Shown: positions 15,151 to 24,151, numbered from the stretch's first letter. The stretch: 43,941 nucleotides of DNA from Rhodocyclaceae bacterium (GCA_019750575.1 JAIEOJ010000259.1:1-43941); one strand, 5' to 3'. Made by a program: numbers and translations. Notes: generated from the sequence alone by a model not told the origin.

Positions 15151-16512
15151 TTATTTCTTGCTGGTGCCGGGCAGGCTGGAGAGTTGCTGTTCCAGGAAGC
15201 TGCTGGTGGAGCTCATGCTGGTGATCAGGGCATCCAGCGCCGAGTATTGCTTGCGATAACGCGCCTCGATGGTGACCAGTCGGTCGTTGATGGCGTCGCG
15301 CCGGTTATCCAAGGATGCAATGGAGCCTGTCAGTCCGTCGATGCGGCTGGCGAGGATGCCGCTGGTGCCCGTCGCCTGCGTCAGCCAGTCGTTGAACTGG
15401 ATGGCGATGCCCTTGTTGCCACTGGTGGTCTGAGTGAACAGGCTGGCAACATCCTTGTCCGGATCATTCAGCGCTATGGACAGCTTGCTGGTGTCGAGCT
15501 TCAGGGTGCCATCTCTTTGCAGGCTGACACCGACTTGCGAGAGGCTGGATAGGCCGCCCGTGACACCCGACACTCGGGCGTTCACCAGGCTGCCCAGCTT
15601 GCCCTGGATTGAGCGCAGTGTGGCGTCACCGGTCAGGATGGAGGCGTCCTCGTTGGCAGCATCGTAGGCGCTGAGAGCGGAGTTTTGCGCTACTACGGCA
15701 TTGTAGGCCGTGACAAATGCGGTCACCGCATTCACCGCCGCGCTCGGGTTCTTGGCGACGGTGATCGTTGAGCTGCCTTCCTTGGCCAGCGTCAGGGTCA
15801 GCCCCTGTACCACATCGCTGATGTTGTTGGAAGGGCGGGTGATGCTGAGGCCGTTCACGGTAAATGCGGCATCCTTGGCCGCCTGTACCAGTTGCAGGTT
15901 GCCGGAATCGAGGTCACTGAGCGGGTTGGTACCGCCGCTGCCGCTGTCGGTTGCTGTCACGGTAATTTCGCCCGCCAAGCCCATGGTCTTGGAGGTTAGG
16001 ACCAGACGCTGGTTGGTGCCATCATTGATGATGGTGGCGTTGACGCCGGCGCCCGAATTGTTGATGGCATTGCGCACCTGCGCCAGCGAGTTGTTGTTGG
16101 TGGTGATCTCGACATCTACGGCAGTGCCGTTGCCGACCTTGATCGACAGGGTGCCGGTATTGAAGGTGGCGCTGGTTGCGGTATAGGCGCCATTCGAGCG
16201 CAGGGTATTGGCGGTGGCGATCTCGTCGACAACGATGTTGTAGGTCCCGGGCGCTGCTTCGGTGGTAGCGGAGCCGGAAACCACATTGAGGTCGGTGCTG
16301 GTAATGCCCAGCGCCTTGAAGGTGTTGGCTTGCGTCAGCGTCTGTACCGCCGATTGCAGGGAGGCAAGGGCACTCTTTACCGTGCCGTAGGCGGAAATTT
16401 TTGCCTGATAGCTGGCTTCCTTCGTGTCGAGCACCTTGAGGGGCTGCTTTTCCAGCTCCATCAACTGCGAGACGATACTGTTTACATCGAGGCTGGAAGC
16501 GGCAATAGCCAT
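15151..16512 (-). CDS. fliD: Flagellar filament cap protein FliD (hook-associated protein 2)
   Basis: 453 residues. The N-terminus (SSLDVNSIVSQLMELEKQPL) and the coiled-coil C-terminus (RRDAINDRLVTIEARYRKQY, then MSSTSSFLEQQLSSL) are the conserved D0/D1 parts, with Thr/Ser/Gly-rich variable domains between. It forms the cap at the filament tip that folds each new flagellin subunit. AAGGA precedes ATG 16512. The upstream 398 bases contain a terminator and a REP-like pair, so the gene has its own promoter. I could not find a convincing sigma-28 or sigma-54 site there. Confidence 0.95.
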   Translation of the reverse strand: MAIAASSLDVNSIVSQLMELEKQPLKVLDTKEASYQAKISAYGTVKSALASLQSAVQTLTQANTFKALGITSTDLNVVSGSATTEAAPGTYNIVVDEIATANTLRSNGAYTATSATFNTGTLSIKVGNGTAVDVEITTNNNSLAQVRNAINNSGAGVNATIINDGTNQRLVLTSKTMGLAGEITVTATDSGSGGTNPLSDLDSGNLQLVQAAKDAAFTVNGLSITRPSNNISDVVQGLTLTLAKEGSSTITVAKNPSAAVNAVTAFVTAYNAVVAQNSALSAYDAANEDASILTGDATLRSIQGKLGSLVNARVSGVTGGLSSLSQVGVSLQRDGTLKLDTSKLSIALNDPDKDVASLFTQTTSGNKGIAIQFNDWLTQATGTSGILASRIDGLTGSIASLDNRRDAINDRLVTIEARYRKQYSALDALITSMSSTSSFLEQQLSSLPGTSKK

Positions 16513-16706
16513 GATTTTTCCTTGAACTGCAGGGTGTTAAGTCATTTACGGCGCTTTTCCCATTTTCTGTAGGGCAAAGCGAAAAAGCAAGCCTTGATTG
16601 GCTCGTTCCGAATATAAGCAAGAAGCAGGCGCGCTCGACTTTCGGCCATAAAAAACCTGATTGGGCATGAAGTTAGGAGGGTTTTATCCTCGCTGAAAAT
16701 ACATGA

Positions 16707-16818
16707 CCGTTCGGGCTGAGCCTGTCGAAGCCGCAATGGGGGTCGTGCTCTGCTGCCATAGAAAACAAATCGCCGAGGCTTGGCTCATGCGCGGCTTCGA
16801 CAGGCTCAGCCCGAACGG
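16707..16818. repeat. REP-like perfect 28-bp inverted repeat pair
   Basis: Arms at 16707-16734 and 16791-16818 are exact reverse complements, with a core of TTCGGGCTGAGCCTGTCGAA, separated by 56 bases. The same sequence family occurs at 22177-22280. The paired, intergenic arrangement is like REP/BIME elements. No RAYT transposase gene is in the window. Confidence 0.85.
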
Positions 16819-16864
16819 CTTACTTGATACTGTTGGCTGAACCTCGTCCTGATCAGAATAAAAA

Positions 16865-16887
16865 AAGCCCGCGCAGGGCGCGGGCTT
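16865..16887 (-). terminator. Intrinsic terminator of the fliC-flaG transcript
   Basis: Arms AAGCCCGCGC (16865-16874) and GCGCGGGCTT (16878-16887) flank a 3-base loop. Read leftward the stem is followed by a run of seven T, starting 24 bases past the flaG stop. Confidence 0.9.
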
Positions 16888-16910
16888 AGGGATCGCTCGT
16901 GTTGCTCGGT

Positions 16911-17273
16911 TCAGGCTTGCTGTTTGAGTAGCAGGCCTTGCATCTTGTCCAGTGACCGGGCGATGGCCAGGGCTTCCTCGGAAGGCAGCTGGCGAATCAG
17001 TTCACCGGTGCTGGCATCAGTGACACGGACAACGGTTTTTGCGGTTGTTTCGTCGATCGAAAACTGCAGTTGTGGCGGCTCGGTCACGTTGATCATCTTT
17101 TCCATGTCGCGAACCGCTTCTTCCAGCGCTTTCCGGTCAGGCGCAGCAACAGGTGCAGTCTGGACAGCTGCCTTGGCCGTGGCGGCCGGGGCGGCGGTCT
17201 TGACTGCGGCAGCACTATTGCCTTGCACAACAACTGCTTGTGTGGCGACTGCGCTCTGCGATTGAATCTCCAT
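16911..17273 (-). CDS. flaG: FlaG-family flagellar protein
   Basis: 120 residues from ATG 17273, chosen because AGGAG lies seven bases upstream; an upstream in-frame start at 17294 lacks one. The first 60 residues are alanine/valine-rich and probably disordered. The C-terminal half (LQFSIDETTAKTVVRVTDAS, then GELIRQLPSEEALAIARSLD) is the FlaG domain. FlaG affects filament length in several polar-flagellated bacteria; its mechanism is not settled. It follows fliC by 64 bases across a hairpin and ends at a strong terminator. Confidence 0.9.
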   Translation of the reverse strand: MEIQSQSAVATQAVVVQGNSAAAVKTAAPAATAKAAVQTAPVAAPDRKALEEAVRDMEKMINVTEPPQLQFSIDETTAKTVVRVTDASTGELIRQLPSEEALAIARSLDKMQGLLLKQQA

Positions 17274-17295
17274 GATTCGGCTCCTGAGGGTCATC

Positions 17296-17323
17296 AGGGA
17301 GAGGCGGTGTTCAGCCTCTCCCT
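17296..17323 (-). promoter_or_regulatory. Hairpin between fliC and flaG
   Basis: AGGGAGAGGC (17296-17305) and GCCTCTCCCT (17314-17323) form a 10-bp perfect stem with an 8-base loop, 15 bases after the fliC stop. No U-run follows; instead the flaG ribosome-binding site comes next. It probably stabilises the fliC 3' end or attenuates read-through, keeping flagellin far above FlaG. Confidence 0.65.
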
Positions 17324-17337
17324 ATGGCTGCGCTAGT

Positions 17338-18990
17338 TTAGCCTTGCAGCAGGGTCAGGACGCTGTTCGGCATTGCGTTGGCCTGGGCCAGCATCGCCAC
17401 ACCCGCCTGTTGCAGGATCTGCGAGCGGGTCAGGTTTGCCGTTTCAGCCGCGAAGTCGGTATCCAGGATACGCGAGCGGGAGGCCGAGAGGTTTTCCGAC
17501 GTCGTTTGCAGGTTGGCGATGGTGTTCTCGAAGCGGGTCTGGGTTGCACCGTAGCGGGCGCGTTGTCCGCTCAGGGCACTCAGGGCCGAATCGACGATCG
17601 ACAGGGTCCGCAGCGAGGCATCGTAGCTGGAGACATCCAGTGCCGCGACCTTTTGCAGTTGGCCACCGTAGGTGCCGGCGCCGGCCTTGAACACGTCCGC
17701 AACCGTCGTGGTGACCGAGAATGACTTGTCGGAGTCGAGAATGACGCGGCCGGTGATACGGTTGCCGCCGTCCCACTTGGCGTCGGCGTTACCGGCAGCC
17801 AGGGTCACGCCCAGCGCGGATGCGGTGGTGGTGTCACCATCTAGCACGGCGATATCGGCGACGCTGACGCTGCCTACCGAGGCGGCGCTGTCGTTGGCAA
17901 TACGCAGGTCGCGACCGGATTCGCTGGTCAGCTTGACGGCCCAGTCGCCGTTTTCGGTTTGCACAGCTTCAGCGGTAAAGCCGGTCTTGCCCGATTGATC
18001 ATTGAAGGCCTGGACTGCAGCGTTCAGCTGGTCAGCCGAATTCACGGCGGCACCAGCAGTGTCGGTACCACCAACCTTGAACGAGATGGTGGTGAAATCG
18101 GTCGGGGTGGTGCTGGCGGTTTCAGTGGACAGCTGGAACGTATAGGTCTTGTTTTGCTTCAGTTCTGCGCCGTCCAGACCGCCGAGGACAACCTGAGTGA
18201 TGGCCGAAGCGCTCACGCCGCTGTTGGTGCGGTTGATCGCGGCGGCGACGTCGGCAGCGCTGGAGCCAGAGCTGTACAGGACATCATAGCTGCCGTTAGC
18301 CGAGGTGATCTTGAATTGGCCGCTGGCGGTTGCGCCGGCAACAACAGAGGCGTCGCTGCCGCTGGCCTTGGCCAGCCAGGCGTCGCCGAGGCCCGTGGCA
18401 CCCGCAGTGTTGGTGCTACCAACGGTCATGTCACCCACACCGCCGGACTTGTAGGCGGCGATGCCGCCGATACGGTAGTTGCCGTAGGCGTTGGTCTGGT
18501 AGTTGCCGGAGTTGACCAGAATGGTCTGGTTGGCATTGGCACCGACCTGGAAGGTGGCGGTGGTGAACGAGCCATCGAGCAGGTTCTGGCCGTTGAACTG
18601 GGTCGTGGTGGAAATGCGCTGCAGTTCCTGGGTCAGCTGCTGAACTTCGGCGTTCAGTGCGGAACGGTCACCGGCGCTGTTGGAGGCGTTGGCGGACTGG
18701 ACAGCCAGTTCGCGGATACGCTGCAGAATGTCGGTCGAGGTGGCCAGTGCGCCTTCAGCGGTCTGGGCCAGCGAGATACCGTCGTTGGCGTTACGACTTG
18801 CTTGGCTAAGGCCGCGGATTTGCGAGGTGAAGCGCGAGGAGATGGCGAGGCCGGCGGCGTCGTCCTTGGCGCTGTTGATGCGCAGGCCGGTCGACAGACG
18901 CTGAATGGCGGTCTGCATCGAGTTCTGCGTACCGTTGAGGTTACGTTGCGCGTTCAGCGAGGCAACGTTGGTATTAATTACTTGAGGCAT
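17338..18990 (-). CDS. fliC: Flagellin (filament protein)
   Basis: 550 residues. The D0/D1 N-terminus ([38 protein letters not shown], then [16 protein letters not shown]) and C-terminus ([37 protein letters not shown], ending [11 protein letters not shown]) are intact. Residues about 170-450 are a Thr/Ser/Ala/Gly-rich variable region, exposed on the filament and rich in possible O-glycosylation sites. It is exported unfolded through the flagellar channel with FliS. AGGAG stands seven bases before the ATG. A sigma-28 promoter lies about 200 bases upstream, giving a long leader. Only one flagellin gene is present here. Confidence 0.97.
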   Translation of the reverse strand: MPQVINTNVASLNAQRNLNGTQNSMQTAIQRLSTGLRINSAKDDAAGLAISSRFTSQIRGLSQASRNANDGISLAQTAEGALATSTDILQRIRELAVQSANASNSAGDRSALNAEVQQLTQELQRISTTTQFNGQNLLDGSFTTATFQVGANANQTILVNSGNYQTNAYGNYRIGGIAAYKSGGVGDMTVGSTNTAGATGLGDAWLAKASGSDASVVAGATASGQFKITSANGSYDVLYSSGSSAADVAAAINRTNSGVSASAITQVVLGGLDGAELKQNKTYTFQLSTETASTTPTDFTTISFKVGGTDTAGAAVNSADQLNAAVQAFNDQSGKTGFTAEAVQTENGDWAVKLTSESGRDLRIANDSAASVGSVSVADIAVLDGDTTTASALGVTLAAGNADAKWDGGNRITGRVILDSDKSFSVTTTVADVFKAGAGTYGGQLQKVAALDVSSYDASLRTLSIVDSALSALSGQRARYGATQTRFENTIANLQTTSENLSASRSRILDTDFAAETANLTRSQILQQAGVAMLAQANAMPNSVLTLLQG

Positions 18991-19046
18991 GGTGGCTCTC
19001 CTGTTGAATAACCGCTGCTATCAAAAACGACCGTTTGTCGGTCTTG

Positions 19047-19058
19047 CCTTAAGGCAGC
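19047..19058. promoter_or_regulatory. Palindrome in the fliC leader
   Basis: A perfect 12-base palindrome, TGCCTTAAGGCA, lies at about 19045-19057. Next to it GACCG and CGGTC flank five bases at about 19029-19043. Both fall inside the predicted fliC leader RNA, so they may be RNA structure rather than an operator. Confidence 0.4.
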
Positions 19059-19185
19059 GGCGAAAAATTCCGCTGTCACATGTCCATTAGCGGCCATACT
19101 CCGAAAAACTTTAGAACCTTTTGCGGGTTTTATTGATTCCCGCCCAAAATCCGGTTTTTGCGTGATGCTGCCTGGGACAGATGAG

Positions 19186-19212
19186 ATATCGGCGGCGCCA
19201 GACGAAACTTGA
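19186..19212 (-). promoter_or_regulatory. Sigma-28 (FliA) promoter of fliC
   Basis: On the leftward strand TCAAGTTT (19205-19212), 11 bases, then GCCGATAT (19186-19193). This matches the FliA consensus TAAAGTTT-N11-GCCGATAA at seven of eight positions in each half with exact spacing. Transcription would start near 19179, about 189 bases before the fliC ATG. The promoter lies only 16 bases from the divergent DHH gene start. Confidence 0.88.
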
Positions 19213-19227
19213 AATCAAGTGTTTTCT

Positions 19228-20211
19228 ATGAAAAAAACAAAATCAATTGATGTTTTTAATGGTGATGCGGACGGGCTGTGTGCGCTGATGCAGTGGCGCC
19301 AGGTATTCCCGGCGCAGGCCGAGCTGCTGAGCGGGGTCAAACGCGACAACGCCCTGTTGCGGCGGGTGGCGCACGGTGCCGACACCGAACTGCTGGTGCT
19401 GGACATCAATTTCGAGAACAACCGGGCCGATGTGGCGCGCCTGCTCGCCGACGGCGCCCGCATCCGCTATTTCGACCATCACCATCCGGGTGAACGGCTG
19501 CAACATCCTGCCCTCACCTTGACGGTCGATGAGTCGCCCCTGACCTGTACCAGCCTGCTGGTTCATCAGGCCCTGGGGGGGCGGCAGCCGGCCTGGGCGG
19601 TCACCGGTGCCTATGGCGACAATCTGCCGGCGGTGGCCAGCCGTCTCGCCGAGCAGTCGGGTTTTGATGGCACGCAGGCCGCCACGCTGCGCGAACTGGG
19701 CGAGTTGCTCAACTACAACGCTTACGGCAGCTCGCTGGCGGATCTGCATTTTGATCCCGTGGTCCTGTATGCCGCCTTGCAGGCCCATGGCGACCCTTTC
19801 GCTTTCGCTGCGGCGGCCGAGGCCTATCTGCAGTTGAGAGAGGGCTATCGGGCGGACATGGCGGCCGCTGCGGCAATGGTTCCCGACAGCCGGAGCGCCG
19901 CGCATGCCATTTATATACTGCCGGATCAGCCCTGGGCGCGGCGGGTCATCGGCGTATGGGCCAACGCGCTGTCGCAGGCGGCACCGGCACAGGCCCATCT
20001 GATTTTCTGCCCCGATGGCACGGGCACGGTGACGGCCAGCGTACGCGCCCCGCAGTCACGGCCGCGCGGTGCCGGCAGCTTCTGCCGGCAATTTGCGGGC
20101 GGCGGCGGCCGCGAGGCGGCGGGCGGGATTACCGGCCTGGCCGAAGCGGATATTGCCGCTGTCAGCGCCCGCTTTTGCGCCGCCTTTGCTGTCGATTCAG
20201 CGACAGATTGA
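19228..20211 (+). CDS. DHH-family phosphoesterase-like protein
   Basis: 327 residues from ATG 19228; a GTG at 19219 is possible and neither start has a strong ribosome-binding site. Motifs of the DHH superfamily are visible: DVFNGDADG near the start, LVLDINFENN, FDHHHPGE near 90, and GAYGDN. The C-terminal glycine cluster GGGGREAAGG stands where DHHA1 domains have GGGHxxAAG, with Arg in place of His. Family members use metal ions to hydrolyse phosphodiester or phosphoanhydride bonds (RecJ, NrnA, PPases). The substrate is not predictable here. The gene is divergent from fliC and runs toward the GspE-type gene, but no flagellar role is implied. Confidence 0.75.
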   Translation: MKKTKSIDVFNGDADGLCALMQWRQVFPAQAELLSGVKRDNALLRRVAHGADTELLVLDINFENNRADVARLLADGARIRYFDHHHPGERLQHPALTLTVDESPLTCTSLLVHQALGGRQPAWAVTGAYGDNLPAVASRLAEQSGFDGTQAATLRELGELLNYNAYGSSLADLHFDPVVLYAALQAHGDPFAFAAAAEAYLQLREGYRADMAAAAAMVPDSRSAAHAIYILPDQPWARRVIGVWANALSQAAPAQAHLIFCPDGTGTVTASVRAPQSRPRGAGSFCRQFAGGGGREAAGGITGLAEADIAAVSARFCAAFAVDSATD

Positions 20212-20299
20212 GCATGCGCGGGTCGGACACGTCGGCCGAAAGCACTGAATTCGCTGCTGCTCGGCTATATTGTGCGCAATTCGCACTGCAAGGTCTTCC

Positions 20300-22120
20300 A
20301 TGAGCCCAAATTCCGCCACAACGGCCCCGAGCGCAGCCAGCCGTGCCAGCGCCAAGGACACTTCGGCGCACCGTCTTGGCCTCGCTGAACTGATTGATGC
20401 GCTGCTCGAGGACCAGATGATCGAGCCGGATGCAGCAGTCCAGTTCAAGCACGAGCGACGTCACTACAAGGGTGCGACGCATCCGCTGGTCCTGATTGCC
20501 GAGCAGCGCTGGAAGTCGCTCAAGCCGCCGCATCGCGTGCTCGACGTCGACAGCCTGACGCAGTGGATGGCGGGCTGGGCCGGCCTCGACTACGTGCATA
20601 TCGATCCGCTCAAGACCAATTTCGCGGCGGTCACCGAGGTGATGAGCAGTGCCTACGCCACCCGCTTCGGCATCCTGCCTGTCGAGGTGAAGCCGCACGA
20701 GGTTGTCATCGCTACCGCCGAGCCTTTCATGCGCGAGTGGGAGGCCGAGCTGCAGCCCATCATCCGCAAGGCTATCAAGGTGGTGCTGGCCAACCCGAAT
20801 GACATTTCGCGCTTCCAGGTCGAGTTCTACAACCTGGCGCGCTCGGTCAAGGGGGCCATGAAGTCGGGTGAGGGCAATGCCGGCGCCAGCAACTTCGAGC
20901 AACTGGTGGAGCTCGGCAACAGCAACCGCCAGTTCGATGCCAACGACCAGCACATCGTGCGCATTGTCGACTGGTTGTGGCAATACGCTTTCGATCAGCG
21001 CGCCAGCGACATCCACATCGAGCCGCGCCGCGAGCTCGGCATCGTGCGCTTTCGCATCGACGGCGTGCTGCATCAGGTCTACCAGATTCCCAAGACCGTG
21101 CTGAATGCCATGACCAGCCGCATCAAGATCCTCGGCCGCATGGATGTGGTCGAGAAGCGGCGTCCGCAGGATGGCCGCATCAAGACCAAGATGCCGGACG
21201 GGCTGGAAGTCGAGTTGCGCCTGTCCACCATTCCTACCGCCTTCGGCGAAAAGCTGGTGATGCGTATCTTCGACCCCGAAGTGCTGGTGCGCGACTTTGC
21301 CGATCTCGGCTTCTCGCCCGAGGACAAGGGGCGCTGGGATGGCATGACCGCCAAGCCGAACGGCATCATCCTCGTGACCGGCCCGACCGGCTCGGGCAAG
21401 ACCACGACGCTGTACACCACGCTCAAGCAGCTGGCGACTGACGAAGTGAATGTCTGTACGCTGGAAGACCCGATCGAAATGGTCGAGGCTTCCTTCAACC
21501 AGGTGCAGGTGCAGGCAGATATCGGCGTGACCTTCGCCGCCGGCGTGCGCGCCCTGATGCGGCAGGACCCGGACATCATCATGGTGGGCGAAATCCGCGA
21601 TCTGGAAACGGCGGAAATGGCGATTCAGGCGGCGCTGACCGGCCACCTGGTCCTGTCCACCCTGCATACCAACGATGCGGCCTCGGCGGTCACGCGCATG
21701 CTGGATCTCGGCGTGCCGGCCTATCTGATCAATGCCACCGTGCTCGGCGTCATGGCGCAACGTCTGGTGCGTACGCTGTGTCCCGCCTGCAAGGCCGCGC
21801 ATCCGATCCGGCCCGAGGAAGAGGCTGCCTGGAATGAACTGGTATCGCCCTGGAAGGCCAAGGCACCTGCCCAAATCCATTACCCCGTCGGCTGCCTGGA
21901 TTGCCGCATGACCGGCTATCAGGGGCGGGTCGGCTTGTATGAAATCCTGCTCATGACGCCGGAGTTCAAGAAGCTGCTGGCCGCGCACGGTGATCTGCTC
22001 GATCTTCGCGAACAGGCCATCCGCGAGGGTACCAAGCCCTTGCGCATCTCCGGCGCCATGAAGGTGGCGGCCGGCCTGACGACGATGGAAGAAGTGCTCA
22101 AGGTCGCCCCGCCGGGTTGA
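20300..22120 (+). CDS. GspE/PilB-type secretion or pilus assembly ATPase
   Basis: 606 residues from ATG 20300. An N-terminal domain (about 20-190) precedes the ATPase core. Motifs: DQRASDIHIEPR, Walker A GPTGSGKTT at 361-369, Asp box VCTLEDPIE, Walker B DPDIIMVGEIRD, and the His box TGHLVLSTLHTNDA. CPAC (494-497) and CLDC (532-535) form the tetracysteine zinc site of GspE/PilB, which PilT lacks. It would power pilus extension or type II secretion from the inner-membrane cytoplasmic face. No partner pilin or secretin genes are in the window, so the system it serves is unknown. Confidence 0.85.
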   Translation: MSPNSATTAPSAASRASAKDTSAHRLGLAELIDALLEDQMIEPDAAVQFKHERRHYKGATHPLVLIAEQRWKSLKPPHRVLDVDSLTQWMAGWAGLDYVHIDPLKTNFAAVTEVMSSAYATRFGILPVEVKPHEVVIATAEPFMREWEAELQPIIRKAIKVVLANPNDISRFQVEFYNLARSVKGAMKSGEGNAGASNFEQLVELGNSNRQFDANDQHIVRIVDWLWQYAFDQRASDIHIEPRRELGIVRFRIDGVLHQVYQIPKTVLNAMTSRIKILGRMDVVEKRRPQDGRIKTKMPDGLEVELRLSTIPTAFGEKLVMRIFDPEVLVRDFADLGFSPEDKGRWDGMTAKPNGIILVTGPTGSGKTTTLYTTLKQLATDEVNVCTLEDPIEMVEASFNQVQVQADIGVTFAAGVRALMRQDPDIIMVGEIRDLETAEMAIQAALTGHLVLSTLHTNDAASAVTRMLDLGVPAYLINATVLGVMAQRLVRTLCPACKAAHPIRPEEEAAWNELVSPWKAKAPAQIHYPVGCLDCRMTGYQGRVGLYEILLMTPEFKKLLAAHGDLLDLREQAIREGTKPLRISGAMKVAAGLTTMEEVLKVAPPG

Positions 22121-22176
22121 TGCGTTGAGCTCTCAATTCTGCTCAGGCATGGCGTTGATCGAAAATGCCCGACAAA

Positions 22177-22280
22177 CCGTTCGGGCTGAGCTTGTCGAAG
22201 CCTCGCGAAGAATATGCCCAGCGGCTTCTCGTTTCCAGATGCGGTGATTATTGCGGCTTCGACAGGCTCAGCCTGAACGG
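22177..22280. repeat. REP-like inverted repeat pair, second copy
   Basis: Arms at 22177-22202 and 22253-22280 match the element at 16707-16818 with single-base differences, separated by 50 bases. The element fills the gap between the convergent GspE-type and FecR-domain genes and may act as a two-way transcription barrier. Confidence 0.8.
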
Positions 22281-22301
22281 GCGTGTCTTCGCCCTTGCAG
22301 G

Positions 22302-22976
22302 TCAATAGCGGTAGGTGCTGCCCGCGTAGCTGTCCACGAAAGGCGGTAGGCGCCCGACCAGGGCTTCCAGCATTTCCAGTTCCGCATCGCTGTGATTGAT
22401 CACGCCGGCGCCCACCATGCTGCGCGGCATGGCCGGATCGTTGTGTATCCAGTGCGGCTTGTCGTGGTGCCGGGCGGTGATGATTTCCTTCTGCGCCGGC
22501 GCTGCGCTCGGCGTCACTTCGGCCGTGCCGTAGCACAGGCAGAAATAGGTTTTTGCTCCGCTGCCTTCGCCCTCCGCCTCGATATAGCAGCCGGTGCCGC
22601 GTATGCCGATGGTGGCGGTGGGCACGTTGATCTGCTTGTCGCCGCGTCCGAACACCGAGAGCAGCTTGCCGCTGATGATGCGCAGCACGTCCTTGGCGAA
22701 GGTGACCGAGGACGACTCGCGCTGCAGATAGGCGTCCTGCCCGATCACATAGATGGCTTCCGCGCCCTTGCCGGTGACGACGGTGTCGCCGGGCTTGACC
22801 TGGGTACCGACAGTCGCGCTTTGTCCATTCACGCGCACATCGCCGCTGAGCTTGCGCATGCCCTGCTGCTGCGGATCGTTGCCGCGCGCCAGGGCTTCCG
22901 CGATCAGGCCGCTCAGTCCGGCCGCCGGCAGCAGTACGGCACTGTGTTGCAGGAAACGGCGGCGCGCTGTCTTCAT
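22302..22976 (-). CDS. Tat-exported FecR-domain protein
   Basis: 224 residues from ATG 22976, with AGGAG upstream. The N-terminus ARRRFLQHSAVLLPAAGLSG is a twin-arginine signal (RRxFL then a hydrophobic stretch), so the protein should be folded before export. The body is a FecR-type beta domain (GDVRVNGQSATVGTQVKPGD, then SVTFAKDVLRIISGKLLSVF and INVPTATIGIRGTGCYIE). No sigma factor or TonB receptor is nearby, so this is not a classical FecR anti-sigma regulator; such domains also occur in periplasmic scaffold proteins. Its start overlaps the VWA gene stop by four bases, a sign of coupled translation. Confidence 0.8.
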   Translation of the reverse strand: MKTARRRFLQHSAVLLPAAGLSGLIAEALARGNDPQQQGMRKLSGDVRVNGQSATVGTQVKPGDTVVTGKGAEAIYVIGQDAYLQRESSSVTFAKDVLRIISGKLLSVFGRGDKQINVPTATIGIRGTGCYIEAEGEGSGAKTYFCLCYGTAEVTPSAAPAQKEIITARHHDKPHWIHNDPAMPRSMVGAGVINHSDAELEMLEALVGRLPPFVDSYAGSTYRY

Positions 22977-24151
22977 TGTTTTCTCCTGAGCTCCTGCATC
23001 GCGGCGGTGAGGCCTTCCAGGGTGAGCGGAAACATGCGCCCCTGCATGAGTTCCTGCATGATGCCTATGGAGCGTGTGTATTGCCACATTTTTTCTGCTT
23101 CCGGATTCAGCCAGACGGCATGCGGGTAGGTGGCGAGCAGGCGCGCCATCCATGTCTGTCCCGATTCCGGATTGTTGTATTCGACGCTGCCGTTGGCATG
23201 CAGGATTTCGCTCGGCGCCATGCTGGCATCGCCGACGATGATGAGCTTGTAGTCGCTGCCGTACTTGTGCAGCACGTCGTAGAGCGGGATCGCCTCGGTA
23301 CGACGCCGGCGATTGTTGCGCCAGACGTGGTCGTAGATGCAGTTGTGGAAGTAGAAATATTCGAGGTGCTTGAACTCGACGCGGGCCGCGGAAAACAGCT
23401 CTTCACACTGCTCGATGTGGTCGTCCATGGAGCCGCCGACATCGAAGAACAGCAGCACCTTGATCGCGTTGTGCCGCTCCGGCCGCATCTTCAGATCCAG
23501 CCAGCCGGCATTGCGCGCCGTGCTGGTGATGGTGCCTTCAAGGTCAAGCTCGTCCGCTGCACCGCTGCGCGCAAACTTGCGCAACTGCTTCAGGGCCACC
23601 TTGATATTGCGCGTGCCCAGTTCCACCGTATCGTCGAGGTTGCGAAACTCGCGTTGTTCCCAGACCTTGACCGCAGTGCGGTGGCCGGCGGATTCACCGC
23701 CGATGCGTATGCCTTCCGGGTGATAACCGCTGTGGCCGAAGGGGCTGGAGCCGCCGGTGCCTATCCACTTGTTGCCGCCCTGATGGCGCCCCTTCTGTTC
23801 TTCGAGACGCTTGCTGAACTCCTCCAGCAGCCTGTCCAGCCCCATTCTTTCGAGCGCGGCCCTGGCTTCCTCGCTCAGGTAGCGACTGCTGATGTACTTG
23901 AGCCAGTCCTCGGGGATGGCGTCCGCCAGGCCGGGCAGCGCCTCCAGCCCCTTGAAGTATTCGCCGAAGGCGAGGTCGAAGCGATCGTAGTGCTTTTCGT
24001 CCTTGATCAGGCAGGTGCGCGCCAGCACATGGAAGTCGTCGATGCTGTAGTTGGACAGCCCGGCCTGCATGGCTTCGAGCAGGGTCAGGAACTCCCGCGT
24101 CGAGACCGGCAGTTGCTTGTCGCGCAGGTGCAGAAAGAAGTCGATCAGCAC
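22973..24151 (-). CDS. VWA-domain protein (CoxE-like) paired with a MoxR ATPase
   Basis: 392 residues. The N-terminal part (about 1-125) is helical; residues 120-160 are glycine-rich and probably flexible. The C-terminal VWA fold holds DVGGSM at 237-242, the position of the metal-ion site normally written DxSxS, with glycine replacing the first serine; this variant appears in relatives of this subfamily. MoxR-VWA pairs act as chaperones that insert cofactors or assemble complexes (CoxD/CoxE, RavA/ViaA, NorQ/NorD). The gene follows the MoxR gene by 11 bases and overlaps the FecR-domain gene. The client is unknown. Confidence 0.85.
   Translation of the reverse strand: MLIDFFLHLRDKQLPVSTREFLTLLEAMQAGLSNYSIDDFHVLARTCLIKDEKHYDRFDLAFGEYFKGLEALPGLADAIPEDWLKYISSRYLSEEARAALERMGLDRLLEEFSKRLEEQKGRHQGGNKWIGTGGSSPFGHSGYHPEGIRIGGESAGHRTAVKVWEQREFRNLDDTVELGTRNIKVALKQLRKFARSGAADELDLEGTITSTARNAGWLDLKMRPERHNAIKVLLFFDVGGSMDDHIEQCEELFSAARVEFKHLEYFYFHNCIYDHVWRNNRRRRTEAIPLYDVLHKYGSDYKLIIVGDASMAPSEILHANGSVEYNNPESGQTWMARLLATYPHAVWLNPEAEKMWQYTRSIGIMQELMQGRMFPLTLEGLTAAMQELRRKQ

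Larger units (their letters stand above)
16513..16910. other. 398-base intergenic region between flaG and fliD
   Basis: It contains, from the fliD side, the fliD Shine-Dalgarno sequence, about 190 bases that must hold the fliD promoter, an inverted pair of 28-base repeats (16707-16818), and the flaG terminator (16865-16887). No open reading frame with credible coding features is seen. Confidence 0.7.

Noticed and set aside
16513-16700. Sigma-28 promoter for fliD
   Set aside because: The best candidate (GCCGAAAG near 16639-16646) lacks a matching -35 at 11 bases, so I do not call it.
20162-21988. A 608-codon leftward open frame opposite the GspE/PilB-type gene
   Set aside because: Antisense shadow; the opposite frame carries intact Walker and zinc motifs.
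22302-22976. Iron-dicitrate regulator FecR
   Set aside because: The FecR-like fold is present, but there is a Tat signal instead of a membrane helix, and no FecI sigma factor or FecA receptor lies nearby.
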